Counted from the first letter of the stretch, positions 8,239-15,555 are shown. The stretch: DNA of 31,007 nt from WGAB01 sp964406105 (GCA_964406105.1 CAYOQK010000063.1:1-31007), one strand, 5' to 3'. The notes: generated by a model not told the origin, from the sequence alone. Program-made: numbers and translations.

Positions 8239-8267
8239 ACCTTAACCGAAGGAGCGAAAATTGTCAA
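8239..8267 (-). promoter_or_regulatory. Promoter of the slipin-comM-VanZ/PgpA group
   Basis: Read leftward: a perfect -35 TTGACA (8267 to 8262), 17-bp spacer and -10 TAAGGT (8244 to 8239). Transcription would start near 8232, about 15 nt before the slipin ATG. Confidence 0.65.
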
Positions 8268-8280
8268 CTTTCAGCCACCA

Positions 8281-8308
8281 GGGGGAGCGGAACGCTCGGG
8301 CCACCCCC
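8281..8308 (-). terminator. GC-rich hairpin after the small acidic gene
   Basis: GAGCG-GAA-CGCTC (8285-8297) with outer G4/C5 runs (8281-8284 and 8304-8308) lies just past the stop at 8311 and before the slipin promoter. This is the right place for a terminator, but no U tract follows. Confidence 0.35.
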
Positions 8309-8310
8309 AC

Positions 8311-8673
8311 TCAGTACTCTTCCTCTTCTTCGTCTTCCCAGGTGGTGTAGCCCTCCTCTTCTTCAAATTCCAGCTCCAGAAGGCGGGTTTCAATCTCCAG
8401 GAGCTGTTCCCCGATGGAGCGGAAGGTGGTTTCCAGGTCTTCTGCCGAGAGCTCGCCGCTGCGGGCTCGTTCTACGGTCTCCTCAATCTCGCGGCTCAGA
8501 CGCTGGATCTCGGCCTCCAGGTTTTCCACCGTCACCTGTTGGTAGGGCTCCACGGTGTTTTTCATCTCGTCAATCTTGTAGAGGTACTCGGAGATCACCT
8601 CGTCCCAGGGATCGGTAAAGTCGGTGGCGTTGCTCCAGATGGCCAGGATTTCCTCATCACTCAACTCGCGCAT
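8311..8673 (-). CDS. Small, highly acidic predicted coiled-coil protein of unknown function
   Basis: The product is 120 aa and I do not recognise a family. It begins MRELSDEEILAIWSNATDFT. The middle (about 45-105) is a strongly charged heptad-like helix rich in Glu, Leu and Arg. The tail ends in an almost pure acidic run, with four Glu in a row at about 103-106 and DEEEEEY at the very end. There is no signal peptide or membrane segment, so it should be cytoplasmic. The ATG at 8673 has a GGAGGG site and a good promoter; the frame is open for 6 codons further up without support. It lies upstream of the slipin but is separated from it by a hairpin and a second promoter. The acidic tail could mimic nucleic acid or bind a basic partner; that is a guess. 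Confidence 0.75.
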   Translation of the reverse strand: MRELSDEEILAIWSNATDFTDPWDEVISEYLYKIDEMKNTVEPYQQVTVENLEAEIQRLSREIEETVERARSGELSAEDLETTFRSIGEQLLEIETRLLELEFEEEEGYTTWEDEEEEEY

Positions 8674-8703
8674 AACGCTCCCTCCGTTCAAAGATGGTGG
8701 TCT

Positions 8704-8733
8704 AATATATGCCTATTCGGGCTTTCGTTGCAA
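8704..8733 (-). promoter_or_regulatory. Leftward promoter of the acidic-protein gene
   Basis: Read leftward: -35 TTGCAA (8733 to 8728), 18-bp spacer, -10 TATATT (8709 to 8704, five of six consensus bases). Transcription would start near 8697, giving a 24-nt leader with the GGAGGG site. The -35 box is the same six base pairs used by the rightward ald promoter. Confidence 0.6.
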
Positions 8734-8756
8734 GCCGGCAGGGCTTGGCGTATCCT
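8728..8756 (+). promoter_or_regulatory. Rightward promoter of ald and the following genes
   Basis: -35 TTGCAA (8728-8733), 17-bp spacer, -10 TATCCT (8751-8756). Transcription would start near 8763, so the leader is only about 11 nt and nearly begins at the GGGAGG ribosome binding site (8762-8767). Confidence 0.6.
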
Positions 8757-8773
8757 ATGCCGGGAGGCTGAAC

Positions 8774-9913
8774 ATGATCATTGGGATTCCAAAGGAAGCG
8801 CACACGAAGGCGATGGAGGAGCACCGGGTGGGCCTCTCGCCCGGCGGGGTGGCTGATCTGGTCGCCTTGGGTGCCCAGGTGGTGGTGGAACACAACGCCG
8901 GCGAGGGCGCAGGCTTTAGCGACGAGGATTACCGCCGGGCCGGGGCCCAAATCGTGTACACCGCAGAGGAGGCCTACAAACGGGCAGACGTGGTGGTCAA
9001 GGTCCAGCGACCCCGGGTGGAAGAGCTGGAATACCTCCGGGAGGGCAGCACCCTGATGGGCTTTCTTCACCTGGCCGTGGCACCCCGAGAGGTGCTGCAA
9101 CGACTTCGGGATAAACGGATCACAGCCATTGGCTACGAGGTAATCCAGCGGGAAGACGGTGTGCTGCCCGTGCTGAAACCCATGAGCATGATCGCGGGTC
9201 GGATGGCCGCCCAGATCGCGGGTCGGCTCCTGGAAAAACCCCGCCATAACGGCCGAGGGGTGTTGCTGGGCAGCATCCCTGGGCTGACCCCTGCGGACGT
9301 GGTGATCGTGGGGGCCGGGGCCCTGGGGTTCCAAGCTGCCCGGACCTTCGTGGGGGTGGGTGCCCACGTGCTCCTGATGGACAAGAACCCCGAAAAACTG
9401 GAGCACGCCTGCGAAGCCCTGGCCGGCCGGGTTATTACCATGATCTACAAGAAACCCGCCCTGGAACGCTTGGTACGGTTCGCCGATGTCCTGGTGTTGG
9501 CCGTGCTTTCCCCTGGCAAACGTGCCCCGGTGCTGGTTACCGAGGACATGGTGCGGTCTATGAAACCTGGCTCTGTGATCCTGGACTTCTCCGTGGACCA
9601 GGGCGGTGCAGCGGAAACCACCCGGGTGACCCCCACCGAAGACCAGGTGTACCGCGTGCACGACGTGTTGCACTTTGCTGTGCCCAACGTACCCTCCTGG
9701 GTCGCCCGGACCAGCACGCACGCCCTTACCAATGCCTTGCTTCCCTACCTGCGAAAGGTCATTGAGGAAAAGAGCGTGGACCGGGCATTGCAGCATCACC
9801 CGGATCTGATGGCCGGCGTGTACCTCTATCAGGGCAAGATCACGAAAACCACCCTGCTGGAGGAAGGGCAGGACCTGGAGCTGGACCTCAAGCAACACCT
9901 GGGGGAGGCCTGA
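8774..9913 (+). CDS. ald: Alanine dehydrogenase
   Basis: The product is 379 aa, as expected for NAD-dependent alanine dehydrogenase (alanine to pyruvate plus ammonia). It begins MIIGIPKEAHTKAMEEHRVG with the conserved Arg18. Lys76 lies in VVVKVQRP, His99 in GFLHLA and Asp275 in SVDQGG; these match the known pyruvate-binding and catalytic residues of Ald. The dinucleotide motif GAGALG is at 180-185. The start at 8774 has a GGGAGG site 6 nt upstream and matches the family N-terminus; the frame is open 50 codons earlier but that part crosses the promoter. The membrane transhydrogenase alpha subunit is a relative, but the VDQGG motif and the lack of a following PntB favour Ald. The CoA transferase follows after 3 nt. 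Confidence 0.9.
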   Translation: MIIGIPKEAHTKAMEEHRVGLSPGGVADLVALGAQVVVEHNAGEGAGFSDEDYRRAGAQIVYTAEEAYKRADVVVKVQRPRVEELEYLREGSTLMGFLHLAVAPREVLQRLRDKRITAIGYEVIQREDGVLPVLKPMSMIAGRMAAQIAGRLLEKPRHNGRGVLLGSIPGLTPADVVIVGAGALGFQAARTFVGVGAHVLLMDKNPEKLEHACEALAGRVITMIYKKPALERLVRFADVLVLAVLSPGKRAPVLVTEDMVRSMKPGSVILDFSVDQGGAAETTRVTPTEDQVYRVHDVLHFAVPNVPSWVARTSTHALTNALLPYLRKVIEEKSVDRALQHHPDLMAGVYLYQGKITKTTLLEEGQDLELDLKQHLGEA

Positions 9914-9916
9914 GCC

Positions 9917-11248
9917 ATGGCGTGGATTGACGATTACAAGGCGAAGTTATGCACGGCCGATGAGGCCGTGCAACTCATTGAGTCGGGCCAACGGGTGTAC
10001 ATTTCGGGCAATGCCGCCACCCCGTTCCCCATCCTGGAGGCACTGGCGCGGCGGAAAGACGAACTGGAGAACGTGGAACTCGTGCACGTGCTACTCCTGG
10101 GTGAGGATCCTCTGTCCAAGCCCGAAATGGAAGGCCATTTCCGCCACAATTCCCTGTTTGTGGGTCCTGCCGACCGGGAGGCCGTGAACTCCGGCCGGGC
10201 CGATTACGTGCCCATCCACCTCCACGAGATTCCCCGAATTCTCCGCGAAAAGCTGCCCCTGGATGTGGCCATCGTTCACCTCTCACCGCCAGACGAACAC
10301 GGCTTTATGAGCTTCGGTGTGGAGGTTATGGCCTCCAAGGTGACCGTGGAGACCGCCAAGAAGATCATCGCCCTCGTAAACGACAAGATGCCCCGCACCC
10401 ACGGCGATTCCTTTGTGCACGTGTCCCGCATTGACAAGATCGTGGAGGTCTCCATGGATCTGCCGGAGTTGCCCCGCGGCACCTTTGGGGAGCTGGAGCG
10501 CAAGATCGCCGGCTACATCACCGATCTGATTGACGACGGAGCCACCCTGCAGTTGGGCATCGGTGCCATTCCCGACGCTGTGCTCGCCGGCCTGGAGGGC
10601 AAACGCGACCTCGGCATCCACACGGAGATGGCCTCGGACGGCGTAATGGAAGCCATTGAAAAGGGCATCATCACCGGTGCACGGAAAACCCTGCACCCCG
10701 GGAAGGTGGTGTCCACCTTTATCCTGGGAAGCCGGAAACTCTATGAGTTTGCAGACGATAACCCCATCTTTGAACTGCACCCCGTGGACTATACCAACAA
10801 CCCCTTCATCATCGCTCAGAACGACAACATGGTGTCCATCAACTCGGCGTTGGAGGTGGACCTCACAGGCCAGGTGTGCTCGGACTCCATCGGCGAGTAC
10901 ATTTACAGTGGTTTCGGTGGCCAGGTGGACTTTATCCGGGGGGCAGCCGAGAGCAAGGGGGGCAAACCCATCATCGCCCTGCCCTCTACAGCCAAAGGGG
11001 GCACCATTTCCCGAATCGTCCCCTATTTGAAGAAGGGGGCAGGGGTGGTCACCTCCCGAGCCGACGTGCACTACGTGGTCACGGAGTACGGAGTGGCAGA
11101 CCTTCACGGCCGGAACCTGCGGGAACGGGCTCGGGCCCTGATTGAAATCGCGCACCCCAAGTTCCGCGAGGAGCTGGAACGAGCGGCCTACGAACGCAAG
11201 TTGCTTCCCAAGATCTTCGCTGTGGGAAAGGAGTTGAAGAAGGATTAA
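9917..11248 (+). CDS. Acetyl-CoA hydrolase/transferase family acyl-CoA:carboxylate CoA-transferase
   Basis: The product is 443 aa, typical of 4-hydroxybutyrate or butyryl-CoA:acetate CoA-transferases. Visible marks are GIGAIPDAV (214-222), the catalytic-Glu loop GIHTEMASDG (233-242, Glu237) and SGFGGQVDFIRGA (331-343). The enzyme exchanges CoA between an acyl-CoA and a free acid, conserving the thioester during fermentation. The substrate cannot be fixed by eye; a succinate or acetate hydrolase-type activity is also possible. The ATG is 3 nt after the ald stop, with its GGGGGAGG site inside the end of ald, so the two are surely co-transcribed. The pairing suggests amino-acid fermentation: pyruvate or keto-acid-derived acyl-CoA passes its CoA on for energy. 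Confidence 0.9.
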   Translation: MAWIDDYKAKLCTADEAVQLIESGQRVYISGNAATPFPILEALARRKDELENVELVHVLLLGEDPLSKPEMEGHFRHNSLFVGPADREAVNSGRADYVPIHLHEIPRILREKLPLDVAIVHLSPPDEHGFMSFGVEVMASKVTVETAKKIIALVNDKMPRTHGDSFVHVSRIDKIVEVSMDLPELPRGTFGELERKIAGYITDLIDDGATLQLGIGAIPDAVLAGLEGKRDLGIHTEMASDGVMEAIEKGIITGARKTLHPGKVVSTFILGSRKLYEFADDNPIFELHPVDYTNNPFIIAQNDNMVSINSALEVDLTGQVCSDSIGEYIYSGFGGQVDFIRGAAESKGGKPIIALPSTAKGGTISRIVPYLKKGAGVVTSRADVHYVVTEYGVADLHGRNLRERARALIEIAHPKFREELERAAYERKLLPKIFAVGKELKKD

Positions 11249-12851
11249 CCGCTGGCTGGTCCTCGGGCTTCTCGCCGTTTTCGGCCTTCGCTGTTCCTCC
11301 CCCGTTGAGGCTCCTCCGCCTCCTATAGAGGCCTGGGTGGTAGACCGCGATACCGTGCTGACAGCGGGCACCTATGCCGTGGACCGCCCGCTGGTGGTGC
11401 GGGAAGCCGTGTTGACCCTGGAACCGGGAACCCACCTGGTATTCTCCCAGGGCATGGGGTTGCTGGTGGAACGAGGCGGGGGCCTCTTGGCCCTGGGCGA
11501 CTCCCTGAATCCCGTGATCCTGGAGGGGGATACGTGGACGGGCATTCAACTGACCGCCCAAGAGGCCGGCTCACGGCTCTCCTATTGCGTGATCCGAGGG
11601 GCGGGTATGCCCGCTGCCCTGCAGGTGTACTCTTCCGGCCGCAGCGCCTTGGTGCACTCCGAAATCCGGCAAAACGCGGGTTTTGGTGTGTTTCTGGCCC
11701 GGAACGCCAGGCTCCAAGAGTTCCATCATAACCGCATTCAGGAAAACGGCTGGTATCCGGTGCTGTGCCAAGACCTGGAGAGCCTGGAGAACATGGATTC
11801 CACCAACCTGCTGGGACAAGGGGACCGGAGTGGCATCTGGGTGGATCAAAGCGTGGAAGTCCGCCGGCCCCAGCGTTTCCGCTTGGGATTCCAAAACCCT
11901 CTGCACATTGACGGTGATCTGTGGATCCGCGATACCCTAAGGCTGGAGAACACTGTGCTTCGGGTTCAGGGACAGGTGGGGGTGGCGGCCGGAGGGGTGT
12001 TTTGGGCACGTCAGGTGAGGCTGGAACCCCTGCAGGAACACTGGGGCGGTGTAGATGTCGCCGGTGGCATCCTGCGGTGGCGCCAGGTGGTTCTGCTCTA
12101 CGCCGGCTCCTTGGCCCAGGCGGCTGTGCGGGTGCGACACGGGAGCCCGGGCCTGCTGTGGTGCGGGGGGACGATCGTGGAACCCGGAGGTAGTGGCCTG
12201 GATTTGGCCACACCCCCGGACTCACTCTGGGAGGTACAGGTGCTGCACGCGGGAGCGGTACCGGTGGTTCTGCGAAACGCCCGGATCCTCGCTTCACCGC
12301 TTCGCTTGGACCTCACCCAAAATCCGTCACCCTGGATCAAGGTGACCTCGGCCACGGTCACGGAGTCGGACACCTGGCGTTCTCCTGGAGCTCCCGTGGT
12401 GTTTACCGGCAACGTGGTGCTCTCTGCCTCATCGGGTACCCCCGTGGAACTCTACCTGTTGCCCGGTTTGGAACTTCGGTTCTATGAGTACGCGGGCTTC
12501 CTGGTGGGAAGCCAGGGTCCGGCACGACTGGTGGCCCGGGGGGTGCGGTTCACCAGCCGTGACCTGGAGGATCCCAAGTGGCGAAGCCTCCGCTTTGGTC
12601 CCGAGACCTTAGAGGGCACCCGCTTGGATTCTTGCGTTTTAGAGTATGGCGGCCATGTGTACACTCAAGCGGATTCCGGCATCGTGGTGATCACGGATAC
12701 CCAAGCGCCCGTGCTCCGGGGCAACGTATTCCGCTACAGTCACACCTTCGGCGTGTACCTTCGGGGGAGTGCCAACGAGGCCGCGTATCGCCAGGAGATC
12801 CTGCAGCACAACGAATTCATGGACAACGCCTTGGGAGACGTGGGCCCATAG
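11244..12851 (+). CDS. Exported beta-helix repeat protein (possible lipoprotein), apparent ATT start
   Basis: The product is 535 aa if translated from the ATT at 11244. That frame has a stop (TGA) at 11235-11237 and no ATG, GTG or TTG until the GTG at 11337. The stretch between encodes a clear export signal, NRWLVLGLLAVFGLRCSSPV. An AAAGGAG site at 11227-11233 lies 10 nt before the ATT, and the ATT overlaps the CoA-transferase stop as ATTAA. Cys17 could be a lipidated cysteine, but Arg at position -1 makes the lipobox poor. The rest is a parallel beta-helix pattern with short turns (LSYCVIRGAG, LVHSEIRQNAGFGVFLARNA, FRYSHTFGVYLRGS), like NosD/pectate-lyase-type repeats. It probably sits in the cell envelope; its function is unknown. 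recX follows after 8 nt. If ATT is not used, a sequencing error or the GTG at 11337 is the alternative. Confidence 0.7.
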   Translation: MNRWLVLGLLAVFGLRCSSPVEAPPPPIEAWVVDRDTVLTAGTYAVDRPLVVREAVLTLEPGTHLVFSQGMGLLVERGGGLLALGDSLNPVILEGDTWTGIQLTAQEAGSRLSYCVIRGAGMPAALQVYSSGRSALVHSEIRQNAGFGVFLARNARLQEFHHNRIQENGWYPVLCQDLESLENMDSTNLLGQGDRSGIWVDQSVEVRRPQRFRLGFQNPLHIDGDLWIRDTLRLENTVLRVQGQVGVAAGGVFWARQVRLEPLQEHWGGVDVAGGILRWRQVVLLYAGSLAQAAVRVRHGSPGLLWCGGTIVEPGGSGLDLATPPDSLWEVQVLHAGAVPVVLRNARILASPLRLDLTQNPSPWIKVTSATVTESDTWRSPGAPVVFTGNVVLSASSGTPVELYLLPGLELRFYEYAGFLVGSQGPARLVARGVRFTSRDLEDPKWRSLRFGPETLEGTRLDSCVLEYGGHVYTQADSGIVVITDTQAPVLRGNVFRYSHTFGVYLRGSANEAAYRQEILQHNEFMDNALGDVGP

Positions 12852-12859
12852 GGGGCAGG

Positions 12860-13333
12860 ATGCCACGACGCCGGGAGTCGGCCCTCGCCTATGCCCTTCG
12901 CCTCCTGCGGATCCGACCCCGCAGCCAGCGGGAGTTGGCAGAACGATTGCGGCGACGAGGATACCCACCAGAGGAGATTGAGAACACCCTACGCGCCCTT
13001 CGCGAGGCGGGATGGCTGAACGACCGGGAGTTCCTGGAGAGTTTCATCCGAGGACATCTCCGCAAACTCTGGAGCCCGTGGCTCATTGCACAGGATCTCC
13101 AACGGAAGGGCTTTAGCCCGGAGGAGTTCCAGGATCTACTGGAAGAGCTTTGGGACGAGGAGAACGCCTGGCTCCGCCTGCAGGAGCACGCCCGCCGAAT
13201 CCACAGCTTGGCCAGGAATCCAGAGGCCTTTCGCCGTCGTCTTTGGGGGTTCCTTCAGCGACGAGGGTATCCCTTAGAGGTGTTCCATCGGTTGGTTCGG
13301 GCTGTAGAGGCCGGAGAGCCGTTGGAGGAGTAA
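12860..13333 (+). CDS. recX: Regulatory protein RecX
   Basis: The product is 157 aa, rich in Arg, built of three-helix RecX repeats: ALAYALRLLRIRPRSQREL, then RRRGYPPEEIENTLRALREAGWLNDREFLESFIRGHL with the family's W-L-(N/D)-D-x-x-(F/Y) signature, then LIAQDLQRKGFSPEEFQDLL and RRLWGFLQRRGYPLEV. RecX binds RecA and limits its filament. RecX is often found beside recA; recA is not in this window. The ATG at 12860 lies 8 nt after the preceding stop with a GGGGGCAGG site; longer in-frame reading upstream lies inside the previous gene. Confidence 0.88.
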   Translation: MPRRRESALAYALRLLRIRPRSQRELAERLRRRGYPPEEIENTLRALREAGWLNDREFLESFIRGHLRKLWSPWLIAQDLQRKGFSPEEFQDLLEELWDEENAWLRLQEHARRIHSLARNPEAFRRRLWGFLQRRGYPLEVFHRLVRAVEAGEPLEE

Positions 13334-13352
13334 GCCTGGAGAAGGCCTGCGC

Positions 13353-13381
13353 TTGTGTCTGCAAGAGGCCTCCCGTATGAT
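13353..13381 (+). promoter_or_regulatory. Promoter for the DksA-like gene (leaderless type)
   Basis: -35 TTGTGT (13353-13358), 17-bp spacer, -10 TATGAT (13376-13381). The ATG at 13390 comes only 8 nt after the -10, so transcription should start at or within a base or two of the ATG. Two copies of the palindrome AGGCCT (13343-13348 and 13366-13371) flank the -35 box and could be an operator or a hairpin. Confidence 0.6.
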
Positions 13382-13389
13382 AAGCCCCC

Positions 13390-13749
13390 ATGCAGCACCT
13401 GGATCGTGAAACCTTGCAGCGGCTGAAACGGCAGCTCCTGGAGGAAAAACAGCGGATCCTTCGGAGCCTAAAGGAGAGCCTCCAGGAGGAGGAACGCTGG
13501 GGGGATATGACCCAGGAGCCCATGGACTTGGAAGACTGGGCCCATTTCTCCTACAGTGAGGATCTCTTGGCAAAGCTCAGCACCCGCGAACTGGATCTCC
13601 TGCGTGCCATTGACCGTGCACTCCAGCGGATGGAAAACGGCTCCTACGGCCTGTGCGAGAGTTGTGGCCGGCCCATTGAACGGGAACGGCTGGAGCTCAT
13701 CCCCTGGACCAACGTGTGTGCTGAATGTGCCCGCAAATACTCCTCATAG
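13390..13749 (+). CDS. DksA/TraR-family zinc-finger transcription factor
   Basis: The product is 119 aa. A coiled-coil hairpin fills about 5-85, with an acidic tip DLEDWA (46-51) that keeps the DxxDxA pattern DksA uses in the RNA polymerase secondary channel. A C4 zinc finger follows with Cys89, Cys92, Cys110 and Cys113. The protein is a little shorter than E. coli DksA (151 aa), similar to the short DksA/YteA/TraR forms. The likely role is binding RNA polymerase and adjusting promoter activity, perhaps with ppGpp. There is no Shine-Dalgarno before the ATG, only the promoter -10, so it is probably translated from a leaderless mRNA. It overlaps plsY by 25 nt. Confidence 0.87.
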   Translation: MQHLDRETLQRLKRQLLEEKQRILRSLKESLQEEERWGDMTQEPMDLEDWAHFSYSEDLLAKLSTRELDLLRAIDRALQRMENGSYGLCESCGRPIERERLELIPWTNVCAECARKYSS

Positions 13750-14381
13750 TCCTCCTGGGCTATTTGGTGGGCTCCATCCCCTTTTCCTATCTCATTGCCC
13801 GCGGGGTCAAGGGCATTGATCTCCGGAAGGTGGGGTCAGGCAACGTGGGGGCCTCCAATGTCGCCCGCGAAGTGGGGCGGGTTTATGGCCTGTTGGCGGG
13901 CATCCTGGATTTTGGAAAGTCGGCAGCCGTGGCCCTGGTCCTTCGGGCCCTGGGCTACCCCATAACCTGCCAGGTGGCGGCTGGCCTGGCAGCCGTGGCC
14001 GGCCACAATTGGACCGTGTTCCTTCGGTTTTCCGGTGGTCGGGGAATCGCGGCCACCCTGGGGCTCTACTTGGTGCTCATCCCCCGGCTCCTTTTGCCTG
14101 CTCTCGCCATTGTGGCCTTCTTCGGGTTGGTGCTTCGGGAAACCGCCCTGGGGGTGCTCCTTATGCTTTTGGCCATCGCAGCCGCCACCCTGGTGCCGGC
14201 TCTAAATCCCTACGGCCCTTGGGCCACCGCTTTGGCTTGGATCGCTTTGGGAATGGCCGTGCTGCGACGGGTGCAGTTTGTGGTCCACGATCGGAGGCAG
14301 GGCCGCCCCCTGGGCCGTGCCCTTTGGAACCGTTTGCTGTACGATACCGCTGAAAAGCAGAAACTGCCTCCGGTGCCGTGA
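13725..14381 (+). CDS. plsY: Acyl-phosphate:glycerol-3-phosphate acyltransferase PlsY
   Basis: The product is 218 aa, with about five membrane helices. It carries the three PlsY motifs: GSGNVGASNVAR near 38-49 (usual form SGNxGATNxxR), AGHNWTVFLRF near 91-101 and GGRGIAATLG just after it (usual GGKGVAT). PlsY moves an acyl group from acyl-phosphate to glycerol-3-phosphate, the first step of phospholipid synthesis; plsX is not in the window. The start is fixed by an in-frame TGA directly before the ATG at 13725. It lies inside the end of the DksA-like gene with no Shine-Dalgarno, so translation is presumably coupled. Confidence 0.95.
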   Translation: MCPQILLIVLLGYLVGSIPFSYLIARGVKGIDLRKVGSGNVGASNVAREVGRVYGLLAGILDFGKSAAVALVLRALGYPITCQVAAGLAAVAGHNWTVFLRFSGGRGIAATLGLYLVLIPRLLLPALAIVAFFGLVLRETALGVLLMLLAIAAATLVPALNPYGPWATALAWIALGMAVLRRVQFVVHDRRQGRPLGRALWNRLLYDTAEKQKLPPVP

Positions 14382-15265
14382 GTTTTCAGGACTCCGAACG
14401 GTATCGCCAGATCCGCACCTTAGGGCTGTGGATGATCCTCTTGAACACGGCCCTGGCAGCCGTGAAGTTCTACTTTGGCTGGCGGTTCCAGTCGGTGGCC
14501 CTGGAGGCAGATGCCTTCCATACCCTTTCTGACGCCCTGACCACGGCCTTGGTCCTCTTGGGCGCCCACATCGCTCGCAAACCCGCCGACCAGGAACACC
14601 CCTTTGGCCATGGGCGGGCGGAGTTCCTTTCGGGCTTTGCTCTGGCCGTGATCCTGGGCATGGTGGCCCTGGAGATCCTGGTGCGGTCCGTGGGGCGGAT
14701 CGTCCACCCAGCCTCCCCAGGGGTGACCTGGCCTGTGGCGTTGGTGATCTTTGGCACAGGCCTCGTGAAACAGGGGATGGCCTGGGTGTCCGAACGGTAC
14801 GGGGAGGCCCTGGAGGCCCCTGGGCTCAAGAGCGATGCGTACCACCACTTTACGGACGCATTGACCTCCTATGTGGTGGCGGCCGGGCTGTGGGTCCAGC
14901 CCCGGTTTCCTTGGGTGGACGGGGTGTTGGGCTTGGGGATCGCCGGTTTCATCCTGTGGCTGGCCTACCGATTGATCCGAGAGATCGGGTCGTCGCTGTT
15001 GGGCACCCGGCCCTCTGCCTCTTTAGAAGCGCTGATCCGGGAGGAGGTGCAGCGGATCCCTGCCCTGAGAAACCCCCACAACATTCGGGTGCACGGCTAT
15101 GGCAATTACTACGAGATCACCCTCCACGTGGAGGTGGAGCCCTCTATGCCCCTCTCCGAAGCCCACGCCTTGGCTACGCGTTTGGAACGGGCGATCTCCG
15201 AAAAGATTGAGGGGAAGGTGACGGTTCATGTAGAACCGGCCTTCCCCTCAAGGTCAGCCGAGTAG
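14378..15265 (+). CDS. Cation diffusion facilitator (CDF) metal transporter
   Basis: The product is 295 aa with the six-helix CDF membrane domain and a C-terminal cytoplasmic ferredoxin-like domain. Helix 2 carries ALEADAFHTLSDAL with the paired Asp residues. The loop HPFGHGRAEF is a family hallmark. Helix 5 has SDAYHHFTDALTS with the His and Asp of the transport site. The tail (HNIRVHGYGNYYEITLHVEV) is the dimerising domain. It likely exports Zn, Fe, Mn or Co in exchange for protons; the metal cannot be named by eye. The start is a GTG overlapping the plsY stop as GTGA, and the frame begins just there with no separate ribosome binding site. The gene ends 4 nt from the convergent ferredoxin gene. 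Confidence 0.93.
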   Translation: MSFQDSERYRQIRTLGLWMILLNTALAAVKFYFGWRFQSVALEADAFHTLSDALTTALVLLGAHIARKPADQEHPFGHGRAEFLSGFALAVILGMVALEILVRSVGRIVHPASPGVTWPVALVIFGTGLVKQGMAWVSERYGEALEAPGLKSDAYHHFTDALTSYVVAAGLWVQPRFPWVDGVLGLGIAGFILWLAYRLIREIGSSLLGTRPSASLEALIREEVQRIPALRNPHNIRVHGYGNYYEITLHVEVEPSMPLSEAHALATRLERAISEKIEGKVTVHVEPAFPSRSAE

Positions 15266-15269
15266 TGGG

Positions 15270-15530
15270 TTACTTTTGGAAGTATGCCCGGTTCTTCTCA
15301 ATGTACTCCTTCCACTCCTCGGGTACAGCGTCCTCAGGGAAGATGGCCTGGACCGGGCACACGCTCTCGCAGGCACCGCAGTCAATGCACTCGTCCGGGT
15401 TGATGTAAAGTTGGGGCTCTTTATCAAAGTCGGGCTCGCCTTCCTTGGGGTGGATGCAGTCCACAGGGCACACTTCCACACAGGCCTGGTCCTTCACCCC
15501 CACGCAGGGTTCGGCAATCACGTAGGCCAT
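15270..15530 (-). CDS. Seven-iron ferredoxin ([3Fe-4S] plus [4Fe-4S])
   Basis: The product is 86 aa. Cys9, Cys17, Cys21 and Cys25 lie in the first half and Cys48, Cys51, Cys54 and Cys58 in the second (CIDCGACESVCP). The position that would hold the second Cys of a C-x2-C-x4-C motif is Val12 (CVGVKDQACVEVCP). As in Thermus- and Azotobacter-type ferredoxins, this predicts a [3Fe-4S] centre held by Cys9, Cys17 and Cys58 and a [4Fe-4S] centre held by Cys21, Cys48, Cys51 and Cys54. The C-terminal EEWKEYIEKNRAYF extension also matches that group. It is a soluble low-potential electron carrier, likely for oxidoreductases of fermentation. A GGAGGAG site and a recognisable promoter precede the ATG. 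Confidence 0.95.
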   Translation of the reverse strand: MAYVIAEPCVGVKDQACVEVCPVDCIHPKEGEPDFDKEPQLYINPDECIDCGACESVCPVQAIFPEDAVPEEWKEYIEKNRAYFQK

Positions 15531-15555
15531 GGTTCACTCCTCCTGTTTTCCGCTT

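Noticed and set aside
8702..9898. A 398-aa open frame on the - strand opposite ald
   Set aside because: Mirror frame of a conserved enzyme; its His/Gly/Gln bias is an artefact of codon pattern.
10283..11371. A 362-aa open frame on the - strand opposite the CoA transferase
   Set aside because: Antisense shadow; it crosses the 3' end of the CoA transferase and the start of the next gene and has no protein-like pattern.
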